In this document: positions 17,997 to 30,266 of the stretch, one piece after another
Layout: each line of letters opens with the position of its first letter
Numbering within the stretch: the first letter of the stretch is position 1
Assembly (NCBI RefSeq): GCF_009371975.2
Contig: NZ_VIKT02000002.1
Span: 62,001 to 126,000 of the forward strand
Direction of reading: 5' to 3'
From: Microcella pacifica
Lineage (GTDB): Bacteria > Actinomycetota > Actinomycetes > Actinomycetales > Microbacteriaceae
Length of the DNA stretch: 64,000 bases
Notes under the pieces: generated by a model
What the model saw: the letters and a program-made list of their open reading frames with translations, nothing else
The model's database searches: none
Told to the model about the DNA's origin: nothing
Program-made: the position numbers and the translations under genes

Positions 17997-18827
17997 GTGA
18001 CCACCGATCGACGCGTGCTCGTGCATCCTGACCGTTCGACCCTCGCGGGAGCGGTGGCCGCCCGGTTCCTCACCAAGCTCGTCGACCTCATCGAGGACGA
18101 GGGGAGGGCGCACGTCGTGCTCACGGGAGGCAGCGTGGGCATAGAGGTGCTCGAGGCGATCGCGCACTCCCCGGGCCGTGACAGCGTCGCCTGGAGTGCC
18201 GTGCACCTGTGGTGGGGCGACGAGCGATGGTTGCCGCGCGGTGACGCGGATCGCAACGAGACCCAGGCCCGCCACGCGCTCATCGATCACATCGCGATCC
18301 CGCCGCACAACGTGCACGCCTTCCCCGCCTCGGATGACGGCATCGAGCTCGAGCAGGCGGCCGAGCGCTACGAGGAGGCGTTGCGCGCGCACGCTGACGG
18401 TGCGGAGTTCCCCACGTTCGCCATCACCTTCCTGGGGGTCGGCCCCGATGGCCACATCGCGTCGCTCTTCCCCGACCGGGAAGGACCGACCATCGAGCGC
18501 GCCAGCGTCATCGCCGTGCACGACTCCCCCAAGCCGCCGCCCGGTCGACTGAGCCTCACCCTGCCCCTGCTGCGCCGCTCCGAGCGCATCTGGCTCGTTC
18601 TCGCCGGTGCCGACAAGGCACCCGCACTGGGGTTGGCTCTCGCCGGCGCGTCCTTCGCCGACGTGCCGGCGGCCGGGGCGAAGGGCACGAAGCGCACGGT
18701 GTTCTTCGTCGACGAGGACGCCTCCGCCGAGGTTCCCGAGGCCCTCATCGCACCGACGTCGTACTGGACGGGCGCGATGGACCAGTCCGACTGGCAACCG
18801 GAGACCTGGCGCCCGACCGACACGTGA
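17997..18827 (+). CDS. pgl: 6-phosphogluconolactonase
   Basis: A 276-residue member of the glucosamine-6-phosphate isomerase/6-phosphogluconolactonase family. Visible landmarks are VVLTGGSVG, WWGDERWLPRGDADRNE and FLGVGPDGHIASLFP. It hydrolyses the lactone made by Zwf, matching its place as last gene of the operon. Two in-frame GTG codons (17988 and 17997) are possible; AAAGG at 17980-17984 is 3 nt from the first and 12 nt from the second, so the start is uncertain by three residues. Confidence 0.94.
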   Translation: MTTDRRVLVHPDRSTLAGAVAARFLTKLVDLIEDEGRAHVVLTGGSVGIEVLEAIAHSPGRDSVAWSAVHLWWGDERWLPRGDADRNETQARHALIDHIAIPPHNVHAFPASDDGIELEQAAERYEEALRAHADGAEFPTFAITFLGVGPDGHIASLFPDREGPTIERASVIAVHDSPKPPPGRLSLTLPLLRRSERIWLVLAGADKAPALGLALAGASFADVPAAGAKGTKRTVFFVDEDASAEVPEALIAPTSYWTGAMDQSDWQPETWRPTDT

Positions 18828-18858
18828 TGAGCGCTGGAGCCGGATAAGGGCGGAGCTG

Positions 18859-19215
18859 CTAGGCGGTGCCGCGACGCTGACGCAGGCGCTGCAGTGCCTC
18901 ATCGAGGATCTGCTTGGCCTCCTCGTCGCTGCGGCGCTCCTTCACGTAGGCGAGGTGCGTCTTGTACGGCTCGTTCTTCGCCATCGCGGGCGGGTTGTTC
19001 TTGTCGCGCCCCGCAGGCAGGCCCGAGGCCGGTGAATCGATCGTCTCCGGAATCTCCTCCTCTGGCAGATTCGCGGCGAAGTGGCGCACCGTCTCGTTGC
19101 CGAGCGCATCCCAGTACGAGATCGTGAGGCGCTCAGCCTGAATCCCGCGGTCCTGCTCCCCCATGGGGCCCGAACCGACTCGGGAACCGCGAATAGCGCT
19201 TCCTCCTGACACCAT
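18859..19215 (-). CDS. rbpA: RNA polymerase-binding protein RbpA
   Basis: A 118-residue RbpA. The N-terminal tail with AIRGSRVGSGPMGEQDRG, the beta core (RLTISYWDALGNETVRHFAA) and the C-terminal sigma-interacting helix (ERRSDEEAKQILDEALQRL) are in the expected order. RbpA binds RNA polymerase and principal sigma factors and stabilises open complexes in actinobacteria. This version contains no cysteine at all; the position that reads WLCRNG in mycobacterial RbpA reads IDSPASG here. The secG stop lies 11 nt upstream, and the GGGGGAA ribosome binding site begins right after it. Confidence 0.93.
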   Translation of the reverse strand: MVSGGSAIRGSRVGSGPMGEQDRGIQAERLTISYWDALGNETVRHFAANLPEEEIPETIDSPASGLPAGRDKNNPPAMAKNEPYKTHLAYVKERRSDEEAKQILDEALQRLRQRRGTA

Positions 19216-19226
19216 GACGTTTCCCC

Positions 19227-19475
19227 CTATGCCGCGTCGAAGCGCGTGATGAGACCGAGCACGATGATCGCGGACACCCAGACGAGGGCGAGGATGATCG
19301 TGATGCGGTTGAGGTTCCGCTCCGCCACCCCGGATGCACCGAGGTTGGACGTGACGCCGCCGCCGAACATGTCGGAGAGCCCGCCACCGCGACCGCGGTG
19401 CAGCAGGATCATGAGCGTCAGCAGGAGGCTCGTGATTCCCAGGATGACCTGGAGCACGACCTGAAGAATTTCCAC
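19227..19475 (-). CDS. secG: Preprotein translocase subunit SecG
   Basis: An 82-residue protein with two membrane helices (about 3-22 and 58-76) and the cytoplasmic loop HRGRGGGLSDMFGGG that is diagnostic for SecG. It is the small accessory subunit of the SecYEG channel. It lies downstream of tpiA, as is common in actinobacteria, and upstream of rbpA. GAGAGG precedes the GTG start. The 64-bp gap to tpiA contains TAGGGT, a possible -10. Confidence 0.94.
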   Translation of the reverse strand: MEILQVVLQVILGITSLLLTLMILLHRGRGGGLSDMFGGGVTSNLGASGVAERNLNRITIILALVWVSAIIVLGLITRFDAA

Positions 19476-19539
19476 GGATAGAACCTCTCGAGCGTTTCGG
19501 ACAGTCTCCTACCCTACCGGACAGGGAAGGGCTGGTGCG

Positions 19540-20331
19540 TCAGACAGTGCCGACGTGCTTCGGGAAGCGGGCGATGGCGGAGAACTCGTCGACGTCGAGG
19601 CTCGCTCCCCCGACGAGGGCGCCGTCGACGTCCTTCTGCTTCATGAAACCGGCGATGTTCGCGGCCTTCACACTGCCGCCGTAGAGGATGCGCGTACGCT
19701 GCGCTGCCTCGGCCCCGAGGGCAGTCTCGATCTCCGCGCGCAGCGCTACACAGACCTGCTGAGCCTGTTCGGGTGTCGCGGCCTGGCCCGAGCCGATCGC
19801 CCAGACCGGCTCGTACGCGACCACGATCTCCTGGTCGGGAGCGAGTTCGGCAAGCACCGCGGCCAATTGCCCCACGGGAACTGCCGAGGGGCCGTGCGCC
19901 TCGAGGTCCTCCGCAGTCTCGCCCACGCAGACGACCGGCGTCACGCCGTGACGCAGGGCGGCGACCGTCTTCGCGGCGACGAGCGCGTCGTCCTCGTGGT
20001 GGTACTGCCGCCGCTCGGAGTGACCGATGATGACGTAGCGGCACTCGAGGGCCGCGAGGAAGGCGCCCGATATCTCGCCGGTGTACGCGCCGCTGTCGTG
20101 CGCAGAGAGATCCTGCCCACCGTGGGCGAGGTCGAGCTTGTCGGCGGAGATGAGCGTCTGCACGCTGCGCAGATCGGTGAAGGGCGGGAAGACCGCCACC
20201 TCCACCTCTGCTGAGGAGTGCTTCGCGTCGCGCAAGGACCAGGCCAGCTTCTGCACGAACGCGATCGACTGCAGGTGGTCCAGGTTCATCTTCCAATTGC
20301 CCGCGATGAGCGGGGTGCGCGTCATGACCAT
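19540..20331 (-). CDS. tpiA: Triose-phosphate isomerase
   Basis: A 263-residue TIM barrel. Catalytic residues are visible in NWKMN (Lys14), IIGHSERR (His) and [12 protein letters not shown] (Glu). It interconverts dihydroxyacetone phosphate and glyceraldehyde-3-phosphate. The ATG at 20331 is preferred over the ATG at 20325 because GGAGG lies 7 nt before it; the start overlaps the end of pgk by 10 nt. Part of gap-pgk-tpiA-secG. Confidence 0.96.
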   Translation of the reverse strand: MVMTRTPLIAGNWKMNLDHLQSIAFVQKLAWSLRDAKHSSAEVEVAVFPPFTDLRSVQTLISADKLDLAHGGQDLSAHDSGAYTGEISGAFLAALECRYVIIGHSERRQYHHEDDALVAAKTVAALRHGVTPVVCVGETAEDLEAHGPSAVPVGQLAAVLAELAPDQEIVVAYEPVWAIGSGQAATPEQAQQVCVALRAEIETALGAEAAQRTRILYGGSVKAANIAGFMKQKDVDGALVGGASLDVDEFSAIARFPKHVGTV

Positions 20332-21536
20332 CCGAGGACCTCCAGTCCGGGTAGCTTCTTGCCCTCGAGGAACTCAAGGCTGGCGCCGCCTCCCGTGGAG
20401 ACGTGGCCGAAATCTCTGTCGCGGTAGCCGAGTGCGCGCACGGCCGCAGCAGAGTCGCCACCGCCGACGACGCCGAGGCCGGGCATCCTGGACAGCGCCT
20501 CGGCGACCGCCTTCGTGCCCGCCGCGAAGGGCGGGAACTCGAAGACGCCCATCGGCCCGTTCCAGAACACGGTGGCCGAGGACGAGACGAGCGCGGCGAA
20601 TCGCGCAGCGGTGTCGGGACCGATGTCGAGACCGATACCGGCTGCTCCTGCGGGTCCGCCCTCGAGGTCGTCTGCTGGCTGGACGGTGTGGGCGGCGTCG
20701 GCCGAGAACGACTCGGCGACGGCGACGTCCGTCGGCAGGACGATCTCGACGCCCCGCTCGCGCGCCTCATCGAGGTAGGCGCGCACCGTGTCGAGCTGAT
20801 CCTCCTCGAGCAGGCTCGCCCCGACCGCATGCCCCTGCGCCTTGAGGAACGTGAAGAGCATGCCGCCGCCGATGAGAAGACGGTCGACCCTGGGCAGCAG
20901 GTGGGCGATGACGCCGAGCTTGTCGGAGACCTTTGACCCGCCGAGGACGACCGTGTAGGGGCGCTCGGGGGTCTCGGTCAGGCGGTCAAGAACCTCGAGC
21001 TCGGTGGCGATGAGCGAACCCGCAGCGCTCGGCAGCAGCTGCGCGAGCTCGAAGACGCTCGCCTGCTTGCGGTGCACGACCCCGAAGCCGTCCGAGACCA
21101 TGGCGTCCCCGAAGCGCGCGAGGCGCTCGGCGAAGGCCCGGCGCTCGGTCTCGTCCTTGCTCGTCTCCCCCGCGTTGAACCGCAGGTTCTCGAGCAGCGC
21201 GATGCGGCCGTCCTCGAGTGCCCCGACGGTCTTCTCCGCGGCAGACCCGACGGTGTCCTCCGCGAAGGCGACGGGTGTGCCGAGCAGCTCGCACAGGCGC
21301 TGGGCGACCGGCTTGAGGCTGTAGCGCGCGTCCGGCGCGCCCTCCGGCCGGCCCAGGTGCGAGACGACGATGACGCGCGCGCCCCGATGCAGAAGGGCGT
21401 TGAGCGTCGGCAGGGACGCACGAATGCGCCCGTCGTCCGTCACGACGCCGTCGGAGAGCGGCACGTTGAGGTCGCACCGAACGATGACGCGGCGGCCGGA
21501 GAGGTCTCCGAGGGATTCGATCGTGCGCAGGGCCAC
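20322..21536 (-). CDS. pgk: Phosphoglycerate kinase
   Basis: A 404-residue kinase. The N-terminal [12 protein letters not shown] and the C-terminal nucleotide-binding GGGDSAAAV are visible, along with [11 protein letters not shown] and [10 protein letters not shown]. It makes ATP from 1,3-bisphosphoglycerate. GTG start with AGGAGAA upstream. It is 22 nt after gap and overlaps tpiA. Confidence 0.97.
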   Translation of the reverse strand: MALRTIESLGDLSGRRVIVRCDLNVPLSDGVVTDDGRIRASLPTLNALLHRGARVIVVSHLGRPEGAPDARYSLKPVAQRLCELLGTPVAFAEDTVGSAAEKTVGALEDGRIALLENLRFNAGETSKDETERRAFAERLARFGDAMVSDGFGVVHRKQASVFELAQLLPSAAGSLIATELEVLDRLTETPERPYTVVLGGSKVSDKLGVIAHLLPRVDRLLIGGGMLFTFLKAQGHAVGASLLEEDQLDTVRAYLDEARERGVEIVLPTDVAVAESFSADAAHTVQPADDLEGGPAGAAGIGLDIGPDTAARFAALVSSSATVFWNGPMGVFEFPPFAAGTKAVAEALSRMPGLGVVGGGDSAAAVRALGYRDRDFGHVSTGGGASLEFLEGKKLPGLEVLGWS

Positions 21537-21558
21537 GACGGTTCTCCTGGATGCTCGG

Positions 21559-23305
<1,747 letters not shown>

Positions 23306-23432
23306 GTGCGTATCTCTCCTCGCGAATTCTCGTCAGGCCGCAACGCCGTGCGCGCGACCCTCCTGACGGGTGATCAGTCTAGTGAGGGCAACCCCGTGGC
23401 CTCCCAGTGTGTTCCCGATACCCACCTCACGC

Positions 23433-24407
23433 TCAGTCGACCTCAGCGGGGAGCCCGGCCTCCGTCCCGGGAATGCCCAGCTGCTCAGCCTTCTTGTCCG
23501 CCATCGCCAGCAGGCGCCGGATGCGCCCGGCGACGGCGTCCTTGGTCATGGGCGGATCGGCGTGGTGGCCCAGCTCGTCCAGGCTCGCATCGCGATGGTT
23601 GAGCCTCAGCTCACCGGCGTAACGCAGGTGGTCGGGCAGGTCGTCCTCGAGGATCTGCAGCGCTCGCTCGACGCGCGCGCAGGCCGCGACGGCGGCCTGC
23701 GCCGAGCGTCGGAGATTGGCGTCGTCGAAATTGACGAGGCGGTTCGCTGTTGCGCGCACCTCCCGGCGCTGCCGCATCGCCTCCCAGTCCTCGACCGTGC
23801 GCTCGGCGCCCATCGTGCGCAGCATGAGCCCGATCTTGTCGCCGTCACGAATCACGACGCGGTGCACGCCGCGCACCTCGCGAGCCTTCACGGGGATGCC
23901 GAGTCGACCAGCGGCCCCCACGAGCGCCATCGCGGACTCGTTGCCGGGGCAGCTGATCTCGAGAGCCGCTGACCGCCCCGGATCGGTGAGGGAGCCGTGC
24001 GCGAGGAAGGCACCCCGCCAGACGGCCGCGAGTTCCTCTTTGGTGCCGGTCGTCAGCCGGTTCGGGAGGCCCCGCACGGGGCGCCGCCGCGCATCCAGCA
24101 GTCCCGTCTGACGCGCGAGGGTCTCGCCGCCCTCGAGAACTCGGACGAGGTAGGTGGGAGTCTTGCGAATGCCGCTCGGCGACATGACGGCCGCGTCGCT
24201 GCGCATGCCGTACAACTCAGCGAGATCCTTCCGCACGCGGCGCGCGATGGCCGGCGCATCGACCTCGATCTCGACGGCCACACGACCGGAGATCAGGTGG
24301 AGCCCGCCCGCGAAGCGCAGCACGGTCGCGAGCTCGGCCGCACGCACGGTGGTCTTGGTGACCGCCAACTGTGCCAGTTCCTCTTTCACGTCGGCGGTCA
24401 GCGCCAC
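23433..24407 (-). CDS. whiA: DNA-binding regulator WhiA
   Basis: A 324-residue WhiA. The N-terminal [14 protein letters not shown], the middle LAGLIDADG-related domain (around [12 protein letters not shown]) and the C-terminal helix-turn-helix part ([20 protein letters not shown]) are in order. WhiA controls cell division and sporulation genes in actinobacteria and affects division in others. The GTG start follows GAGAGGAG. It is next to rapZ; the yvcK gene that commonly lies between them is absent. Confidence 0.96.
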   Translation of the reverse strand: MALTADVKEELAQLAVTKTTVRAAELATVLRFAGGLHLISGRVAVEIEVDAPAIARRVRKDLAELYGMRSDAAVMSPSGIRKTPTYLVRVLEGGETLARQTGLLDARRRPVRGLPNRLTTGTKEELAAVWRGAFLAHGSLTDPGRSAALEISCPGNESAMALVGAAGRLGIPVKAREVRGVHRVVIRDGDKIGLMLRTMGAERTVEDWEAMRQRREVRATANRLVNFDDANLRRSAQAAVAACARVERALQILEDDLPDHLRYAGELRLNHRDASLDELGHHADPPMTKDAVAGRIRRLLAMADKKAEQLGIPGTEAGLPAEVD

Positions 24408-24466
24408 AATCGCGCTCCTCTCGTTCTGCCTCGTCCTCGCCCTGCGGGTCGGGATGACACTCGACC

Positions 24467-25339
24467 TTACTCGCGTCCGAGGTCGCGGTGCTTCACGGTC
24501 ACATCGATGCCGGGCATGCCGCGGAGGTGGGTGGCGAATTCCTCGACCAGCGCGACCGAGCGATGCTTGCCCCCGGTGCAGCCGACCGCGATCGTCGCGT
24601 GCGGCTTGTTCTCTCGAGCGTACCCGGAGAGGACGGGGCCGAGGGCGGCGACGAAGTGCTGCACGAACTCCCGCGCTCCCTCCTGCTCCAGCACGAACTC
24701 GCTCACCCGAGGGTCATGCCCCGTGGCACCGCGCAGCTCGTCCTGCCAGAAGGGGTTGGGCAGAAATCGCGCATCCGCCACGATGTCGGCGTCCGTCGGG
24801 ATGCCGTACTTGAAGCCGAAGCTCTCGAGCGTCACCCGCACGAGGGCTCGACCCTCGTCGGCGAAGAGCTCGGTGACGGTCGTGGCGAGCTGGTGGATGT
24901 TGTACTCGCTCGTGTCGATGATGAGGTCGCTCAGTTCGCGCACCGAGCTCATGAGTGCGCGCTCGCGCGCGATGCCGTCGAGCAGGGTGCCGTCGGCCTG
25001 CAGCGGGTGCGGTCGTCGCACCTGCTCGAAGCGACGGACGAGCGCCTGATCGGTCGCGTCGAGGTACACGACACGCACGGGCGTGCGTTCGCGAAGCTCG
25101 CCGATGTTGCTCGCAAGATCGGCGAAGAGCTTCCCTCCGCGCACGTCGACGACGGCGGCGATGGAGGGCAGCGCGCTGCCCGGGTGCATGGCGAGGTCGA
25201 GGAGCGGGCGCAGCATCTGCGGCGGCAGGTTGTCGACGACGTACCAGCCGAGATCTTCCAGAGCATTCGCGACTGTGGAGCGCCCGGCTCCGGACATGCC
25301 TGTGACGATGAGGACGTCGTTCGGCGTGCTCTCGCTCAC
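24467..25339 (-). CDS. rapZ: RNase adapter RapZ/YvcJ-like nucleotide-binding protein
   Basis: A 290-residue protein with Walker [10 protein letters not shown] (14-22), the LVDNLPP-like stretch VDNLPPQM, and the C-terminal domain ending with [11 protein letters not shown] and KHRDLGRE. In enterobacteria RapZ guides RNase E to GlmZ; in actinobacteria the target is not settled and GTP/UDP-GlcNAc binding is the common theme. The GTG at 25339 is chosen because GAGG lies before it and a -10-like TAGGCT upstream would give a 30-nt leader; the GTG at 25375 would sit on the predicted transcription start. Confidence 0.92.
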   Translation of the reverse strand: MSESTPNDVLIVTGMSGAGRSTVANALEDLGWYVVDNLPPQMLRPLLDLAMHPGSALPSIAAVVDVRGGKLFADLASNIGELRERTPVRVVYLDATDQALVRRFEQVRRPHPLQADGTLLDGIARERALMSSVRELSDLIIDTSEYNIHQLATTVTELFADEGRALVRVTLESFGFKYGIPTDADIVADARFLPNPFWQDELRGATGHDPRVSEFVLEQEGAREFVQHFVAALGPVLSGYARENKPHATIAVGCTGGKHRSVALVEEFATHLRGMPGIDVTVKHRDLGRE

Positions 25340-25376
25340 GGTGGCCTCGTGTTCAGGTCGGGAATGGGGCGGCACC

Positions 25377-25382
25377 AGCCTA
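25377..25382 (-). promoter_or_regulatory. Possible -10 element (TAGGCT) for rapZ, overlapping the uvrC stop
   Basis: The TAG of this hexamer is the uvrC stop codon. Transcription would begin near 25370, leaving about 30 nt before the rapZ GTG at 25339. No clear -35. Confidence 0.35.
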
Positions 25383-27320
25383 GACTCCCGCGCCGTCGCG
25401 AAGCTCGCGATGGATCGCCGCCGCGACGACCGCGCCGATGCCGTCGACCTTCTCGATCTCCTCGGTGGACGCCGCCCGCAGGCGGGCGACGGAGCCGAAG
25501 TGCTGCAGGAGCCGCTTGATGCGCGTGGGGCCGAGACCCGGCACCGTGGAGAGCCGACTGCGGATATCTCGCGAGCGCGTCGTGCGCTGGTAGCGGAGCG
25601 CGAAGCGGTGCGCCTCGTCGCGAAGTCGCTGCAGGAGGAACAGTGCGTCCGAGGTTCTCGGCAGGATCACGGGGTACGGGTTTCCTGGCAGCCAGATCTC
25701 CTCGAGCCGTTTCGCGATGCCGCAGACGGCGATGTCGTCGATCCCCTCGTCGTGCAGGGCGCGGGCTGCCGCCTCGACCTGCGGTTGCCCGCCGTCGACG
25801 ACGAGCAGACCCGGCCGGTAGTGGAAGGACTGGCGGGTCGACTCCTGGACGACCTCTCCGTCGCCGACCGCTGCATCACCGGAGTCGGCGAGCACGGCTG
25901 CCGCACCGGTCTCCTCGCTCACCCCGCGATCAAGGTGAGCGAGGCGCCGTCGCAGCACCTGGTAGAGCGCATCGGTGTCGTCGCGGGCCTGCGGGATCGC
26001 GAAGGTGCGGTACTGGTTCTTGCGCGGGAGCCCGTCCTCGAAGACCACCATGGACGCCACTTGGTTGGTGCCGCCGAGATGGGAAACGTCAAAGCACTCG
26101 AGTCGCAGTGGCGCGCTCTCGAGCCCGAGGGCTTCCTGGAGGTCGGCCAGCGCTTGGGAGCGCGCGGTGAAGTCGCCGCTCCGACGGGTCTTGTACAGGC
26201 GCAGGGCGCCCTGCGCATTGGTGGCGACGGTCTGCGCGAGGGCGGCCTTCTCGCCGCGCTGGGCCACCCGCACCGTCACGGCACCGCGCTCGTTCGCGGC
26301 ACGCCGCCGCTCCCCCAGCAGCGTCTGCAGGGCGGCCGCGTCGTCGGGCACGGCGGGCACGATGACCTCGCGCGCCGGTACCGTGCCATCGTCGTAGGCC
26401 TTCTGCAGCACCGTGTCGACGAGCTCGGCGAGCGTGACATCGAGCTCGGTGTCGACGACCCATCCGCGCACCCCGCGAATGCGCCCGCCGCGCACGATGA
26501 ACAGCTGCACAGCGGCAGCGAGCTCGTCGTACGCGACACCGAAGATGTCGGCATCGACGTCCTCGGCGAGCACGATCGCGTTCTTGGCGAGAGCAGTCTC
26601 GAGAGCGCCGACCTGGTCGCGCAGCCGCGCGGCGCTCTCGTAGTCGAGCTCGGCGGCCGCGGCCGCCATCCGCTGCTTGAGATCGCGCACGAAGCGCTCG
26701 TCGTTGCCCGCCATGAAGGAGGCGAGATCGAGGGCGATGCCCCGATGCTGCTCGGGCGTTACGCGGCCCACGCACGGCGCCGCGCACTTGCCGATGTCCC
26801 CGAGCAGGCACGGCCGGCCGGTGCGCTGCGCGCGCTGGTAGATGGCATTCGAGCAGGAACGCATGGGGAAGGCCTTGAGCAGGATGTCGATGGTCTCCCG
26901 CACCGCCCAGACCTTCGTGTACGGGCCGAAGTACCGCGCGCCCTCCATGCCGCGCGTGCGCGTCACCATGACCCGCGGCACCCTCTCGCCGAGGGTGATG
27001 GCGACGTAGGGGTACGTCTTGTCGTCTCGAAACTGCACGTTGAAGGGCGGGTCGAACTCTTTGATCCAGGTGTACTCGAGCTGCAGCGCCTCGAGCTCGC
27101 TGCCGACGACGGTCCACTCGACGCCGCGCGCCGACGTGACCATGCGACGAGTGCGCTCGTGCAGGCTCGTGAGTGGCTGGAAGTAGTTGCTCAGCCGCGA
27201 GCGCAGGTTCTTGGCCTTGCCCACGTAGAGAACTCGACCGCTCTCGTCGTGGAAGCGGTAGACCCCCGGCTCGACGGGAATCTCTCCGCGTGCGGGGCGC
27301 CAGTGCTCGCGCGTGGACAT
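25380..27320 (-). CDS. uvrC: Excinuclease ABC subunit C
   Basis: A 646-residue UvrC. The N-terminal GIY-YIG nuclease reads [20 protein letters not shown] (19-38), a UVR helix pair follows near residue 215, and the C-terminus has the RNase H-like domain with [16 protein letters not shown] and a helix-hairpin-helix region ([19 protein letters not shown]). It makes both incisions in nucleotide excision repair. It starts 1 nt after the uvrA stop, so uvrA and uvrC are one unit. Confidence 0.97.
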   Translation of the reverse strand: MSTREHWRPARGEIPVEPGVYRFHDESGRVLYVGKAKNLRSRLSNYFQPLTSLHERTRRMVTSARGVEWTVVGSELEALQLEYTWIKEFDPPFNVQFRDDKTYPYVAITLGERVPRVMVTRTRGMEGARYFGPYTKVWAVRETIDILLKAFPMRSCSNAIYQRAQRTGRPCLLGDIGKCAAPCVGRVTPEQHRGIALDLASFMAGNDERFVRDLKQRMAAAAAELDYESAARLRDQVGALETALAKNAIVLAEDVDADIFGVAYDELAAAVQLFIVRGGRIRGVRGWVVDTELDVTLAELVDTVLQKAYDDGTVPAREVIVPAVPDDAAALQTLLGERRRAANERGAVTVRVAQRGEKAALAQTVATNAQGALRLYKTRRSGDFTARSQALADLQEALGLESAPLRLECFDVSHLGGTNQVASMVVFEDGLPRKNQYRTFAIPQARDDTDALYQVLRRRLAHLDRGVSEETGAAAVLADSGDAAVGDGEVVQESTRQSFHYRPGLLVVDGGQPQVEAAARALHDEGIDDIAVCGIAKRLEEIWLPGNPYPVILPRTSDALFLLQRLRDEAHRFALRYQRTTRSRDIRSRLSTVPGLGPTRIKRLLQHFGSVARLRAASTEEIEKVDGIGAVVAAAIHRELRDGAGV

Positions 27321-27321
27321 G

Positions 27322-30213
27322 TCAGGCGCCGATGACCTCGGTCTGCGGCAGCAGTTCGGCGAGGAACTGCCCGGTGTAGCTGTCGGCGTGCTGAGCGACC
27401 TGCTCCGGCGTGCCCGTGACGAGCACCTGACCGCCGCCGGCGCCGCCTTCGGGCCCGAGATCGATGAGCCAGTCGGCGGCCCGGATGACGTCGAGGTTGT
27501 GCTCGATGACGATGACGGTATTGCCCTTGTCGACGAGGCCTCCCAGTACGACGAGCAGCTTGCGCACGTCTTCGAAGTGCAACCCCGTCGTGGGCTCGTC
27601 GAGCACATAGACGCTGCGGCCCATCGATCGCTTCTGCAGCTCCGTCGCGAGCTTGACGCGCTGCGCCTCGCCGCCCGAGAGCGTCGTGGCGCTCTGGCCG
27701 AGTCTCACGTACCCGAGGCCCACGTCGACGAGGGTTCTCAAGTAGCGGTGGATGGCCGAGATGGGCTCGAAGAACTCCGCCGCCTCCTCGATGGGCATGT
27801 CGAGCACTTCGGAGATGTTCTTGCCCTTGTAGTGCACGGTGAGGGTGTCACGGTTGTAGCGGGCACCGTGGCAGACCTCGCACGCGACGTAGACGTCGGG
27901 CAGGAAGTTCATCTCGATCTTGATGGTGCCGTCGCCCGCGCAGTTCTCGCAGCGACCGCCCTTGACGTTGAAGCTGAATCGCCCGGGCAGGTAGCCGCGC
28001 GACTTCGCCTCGAGCGTCTCGGCGAACAGCGAGCGAATGCGGTCGAAGACGCCCGTGTACGTCGCGGGATTCGAACGGGGTGTGCGACCGATGGGTGCCT
28101 GATCGACGTGCACGACCTTGTCGAGGTGCTCGAGCCCGTGCACGCGCGCGTGCTTGCCCGGCACTTGCCGTGCCCCGTTGAGCCGGTTGGCGAGAACCTT
28201 GTAGAGGATGTCGTTCACGAGTGACGACTTGCCGGAGCCGCTCACGCCCGTCACCGCGACGAAGACGCCGAGGGGAAAGTCGACGGTCACGTTCTGCAGG
28301 TTGTTGGCACGCGCGCCCTCCACGGTGAGGATGCGCCCGCGGTCGATCGGCCGCCGTGTCACGCGCTCGATGACCTGCCGCCGACCGGCGAGGTAGTCCC
28401 CCGTGATCGACTCCTTGTTCTTGAGCAGCCCGGCGTAGGAGCCGGAGTGCACGACACGCCCGCCGTGCTCCCCCGCACCCGGCCCGATGTCGACGATCCA
28501 ATCGGCCGTGCGGATGGTGTCTTCGTCGTGCTCGACGACGATGAGGGTGTTGCCGAGGTTCTTGAGCTTGACGAGAGTGTCGATGAGTCGCCGATTGTCG
28601 CGCTGGTGCAGCCCGATGCTCGGTTCGTCGAGCACGTAGAGCACGCCGGTGAGGCCGCTGCCGATCTGCGTCGCGAGCCGGATGCGCTGCGCTTCGCCGC
28701 CGGAGAGGCTGCCGGCCGCACGGGCCATCGTCAGATAGCCGAGACCGACTTCGAGGAGGAACTCCAGGCGCGCTCTGATCTCCCGCAGCACGGCCGCGGC
28801 GATCGACGCCTCCCGCTCGGTGAGGCTGATCGCGGTGACGAATGCAAAGGCGTCCTGCAGGCTCAGCTCGGCGACCTCGGCGATGTTGCGGTCGTCGACG
28901 AGCACGGCGAGCACTTCGGGCTTGAGGCGCGCGCCGTCGCACTCGGGGCAGGGAACCTCCCGCAGGTACTCGGCGAACCTCTGCTGCGACCAGTCGCTTT
29001 CTGCCTCACGGTACTTGCGCTCGATGTAGGGGATGACTCCCTCGAAGCCCGTCGTGTAGGTCACATCGCGCCCGTAGCGGTTGCGCCACTTCACCCGCAC
29101 GTCGAAGTCGTTGCCGTGCAGCACGGCGTGCTGCGTGCTCTCCTCGAGCTCTCCCCACGGCGTATCGAGGGAGAACCCGAGGTCGTTCGCGAGGCCGCCC
29201 AGGAGCTTCTGGAAGTAGCTGTAGAGCCCCTTGCCCTGCTGGTTCCAGGGGAGAATCACGCCGTCATTGAGGGTGAGGCTCGGGTCACCGATGAGCAGGT
29301 CGACGTCGACCGCCTGGCGCGTGCCGAGACCGGAGCACACGGGGCAGGCGCCGAAGGGCGCATTGAACGAGAAGGTGCGAGGCTCGATCTCGGTCAGTCG
29401 CAGAGGATGACGGTTGGGGCAGCTGAGCTTTTCGCTGAAGGTGCGGGTCGTCTCCTCCCCCTCCTCGTCCACGAAGTCGATCACGACGAGGCCGTCGGTG
29501 AGCCGCAGCGCGGTCTCGAGCGAGTCGGTGAGGCGCGTGAGGATGTCGTCCTTCGCGACGAGCCGATCGACGACCACGGCGATGTCGTGCTTGACCTGCT
29601 TCTTGAGCGTGGGCGGGTCGCTGAGCTGGATGACCTCGCCATCGACGACCGCTCGTGAGTACCCTCCCGCCGCTAGTTCCTTGAAGAGGTCGACGAACTC
29701 GCCCTTCTTCTGGCTGACGACGGGAGCGAGCACCTGATAGCGCCGACCGCTCTCGAGCGTCATGAGCTCATCGGCGATCTGCTGCACGGTCTGGCGCTGG
29801 ATGCGCTCCCCGCACTCGGGACAGTGCGGAATGCCGACGCGCGCCCAGAGGAGGCGCATGTAGTCGTAGATCTCGGTGATCGTGCCCACCGTCGAGCGCG
29901 GGTTGCGGTTGGTCGACTTCTGGTCGATCGAGACGGCCGGGCTGAGCCCCTCAATGAAGTCGACATCGGGCCGGTCGACCTGGCCGAGGAACTGCCGCGC
30001 GTACGCGGAGAGCGATTCGACGTAGCGGCGCTGCCCCTCGGCGAAGATCGTGTCGAAGGCGAGCGAGCTCTTGCCCGAGCCTGAGAGCCCGGTGAAGACC
30101 ACGAGCGAGTCGCGCGGAATCACGAGGTCGACGTCGCGCAGATTGTGCACGCGCGCACCGCGCACGCTCAGGTGGGGAACGGATTCGTCAGGAGTAGCCG
30201 GCACTCTCGTCAT
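27322..30213 (-). CDS. uvrA: Excinuclease ABC subunit A
   Basis: A 963-residue UvrA. The two ABC domains carry GLSGSGKSS (42-50) and GVSGSGKSS (near 655), each with an SGGEAQR signature, and zinc-finger cysteines show in [17 protein letters not shown] and the pair [16 protein letters not shown]. It scans DNA for damage with UvrB. The ATG at 30213 is chosen where family homology begins; an in-frame ATG at 30252 would add 13 residues. No Shine-Dalgarno is visible. It is 53 nt after uvrB. Confidence 0.97.
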   Translation of the reverse strand: MTRVPATPDESVPHLSVRGARVHNLRDVDLVIPRDSLVVFTGLSGSGKSSLAFDTIFAEGQRRYVESLSAYARQFLGQVDRPDVDFIEGLSPAVSIDQKSTNRNPRSTVGTITEIYDYMRLLWARVGIPHCPECGERIQRQTVQQIADELMTLESGRRYQVLAPVVSQKKGEFVDLFKELAAGGYSRAVVDGEVIQLSDPPTLKKQVKHDIAVVVDRLVAKDDILTRLTDSLETALRLTDGLVVIDFVDEEGEETTRTFSEKLSCPNRHPLRLTEIEPRTFSFNAPFGACPVCSGLGTRQAVDVDLLIGDPSLTLNDGVILPWNQQGKGLYSYFQKLLGGLANDLGFSLDTPWGELEESTQHAVLHGNDFDVRVKWRNRYGRDVTYTTGFEGVIPYIERKYREAESDWSQQRFAEYLREVPCPECDGARLKPEVLAVLVDDRNIAEVAELSLQDAFAFVTAISLTEREASIAAAVLREIRARLEFLLEVGLGYLTMARAAGSLSGGEAQRIRLATQIGSGLTGVLYVLDEPSIGLHQRDNRRLIDTLVKLKNLGNTLIVVEHDEDTIRTADWIVDIGPGAGEHGGRVVHSGSYAGLLKNKESITGDYLAGRRQVIERVTRRPIDRGRILTVEGARANNLQNVTVDFPLGVFVAVTGVSGSGKSSLVNDILYKVLANRLNGARQVPGKHARVHGLEHLDKVVHVDQAPIGRTPRSNPATYTGVFDRIRSLFAETLEAKSRGYLPGRFSFNVKGGRCENCAGDGTIKIEMNFLPDVYVACEVCHGARYNRDTLTVHYKGKNISEVLDMPIEEAAEFFEPISAIHRYLRTLVDVGLGYVRLGQSATTLSGGEAQRVKLATELQKRSMGRSVYVLDEPTTGLHFEDVRKLLVVLGGLVDKGNTVIVIEHNLDVIRAADWLIDLGPEGGAGGGQVLVTGTPEQVAQHADSYTGQFLAELLPQTEVIGA

Positions 30214-30266
30214 TGTAGGTGGGGCCCCCGACAACGAGCCGTGCGCACTCATCGCGCAGGAAGCGC

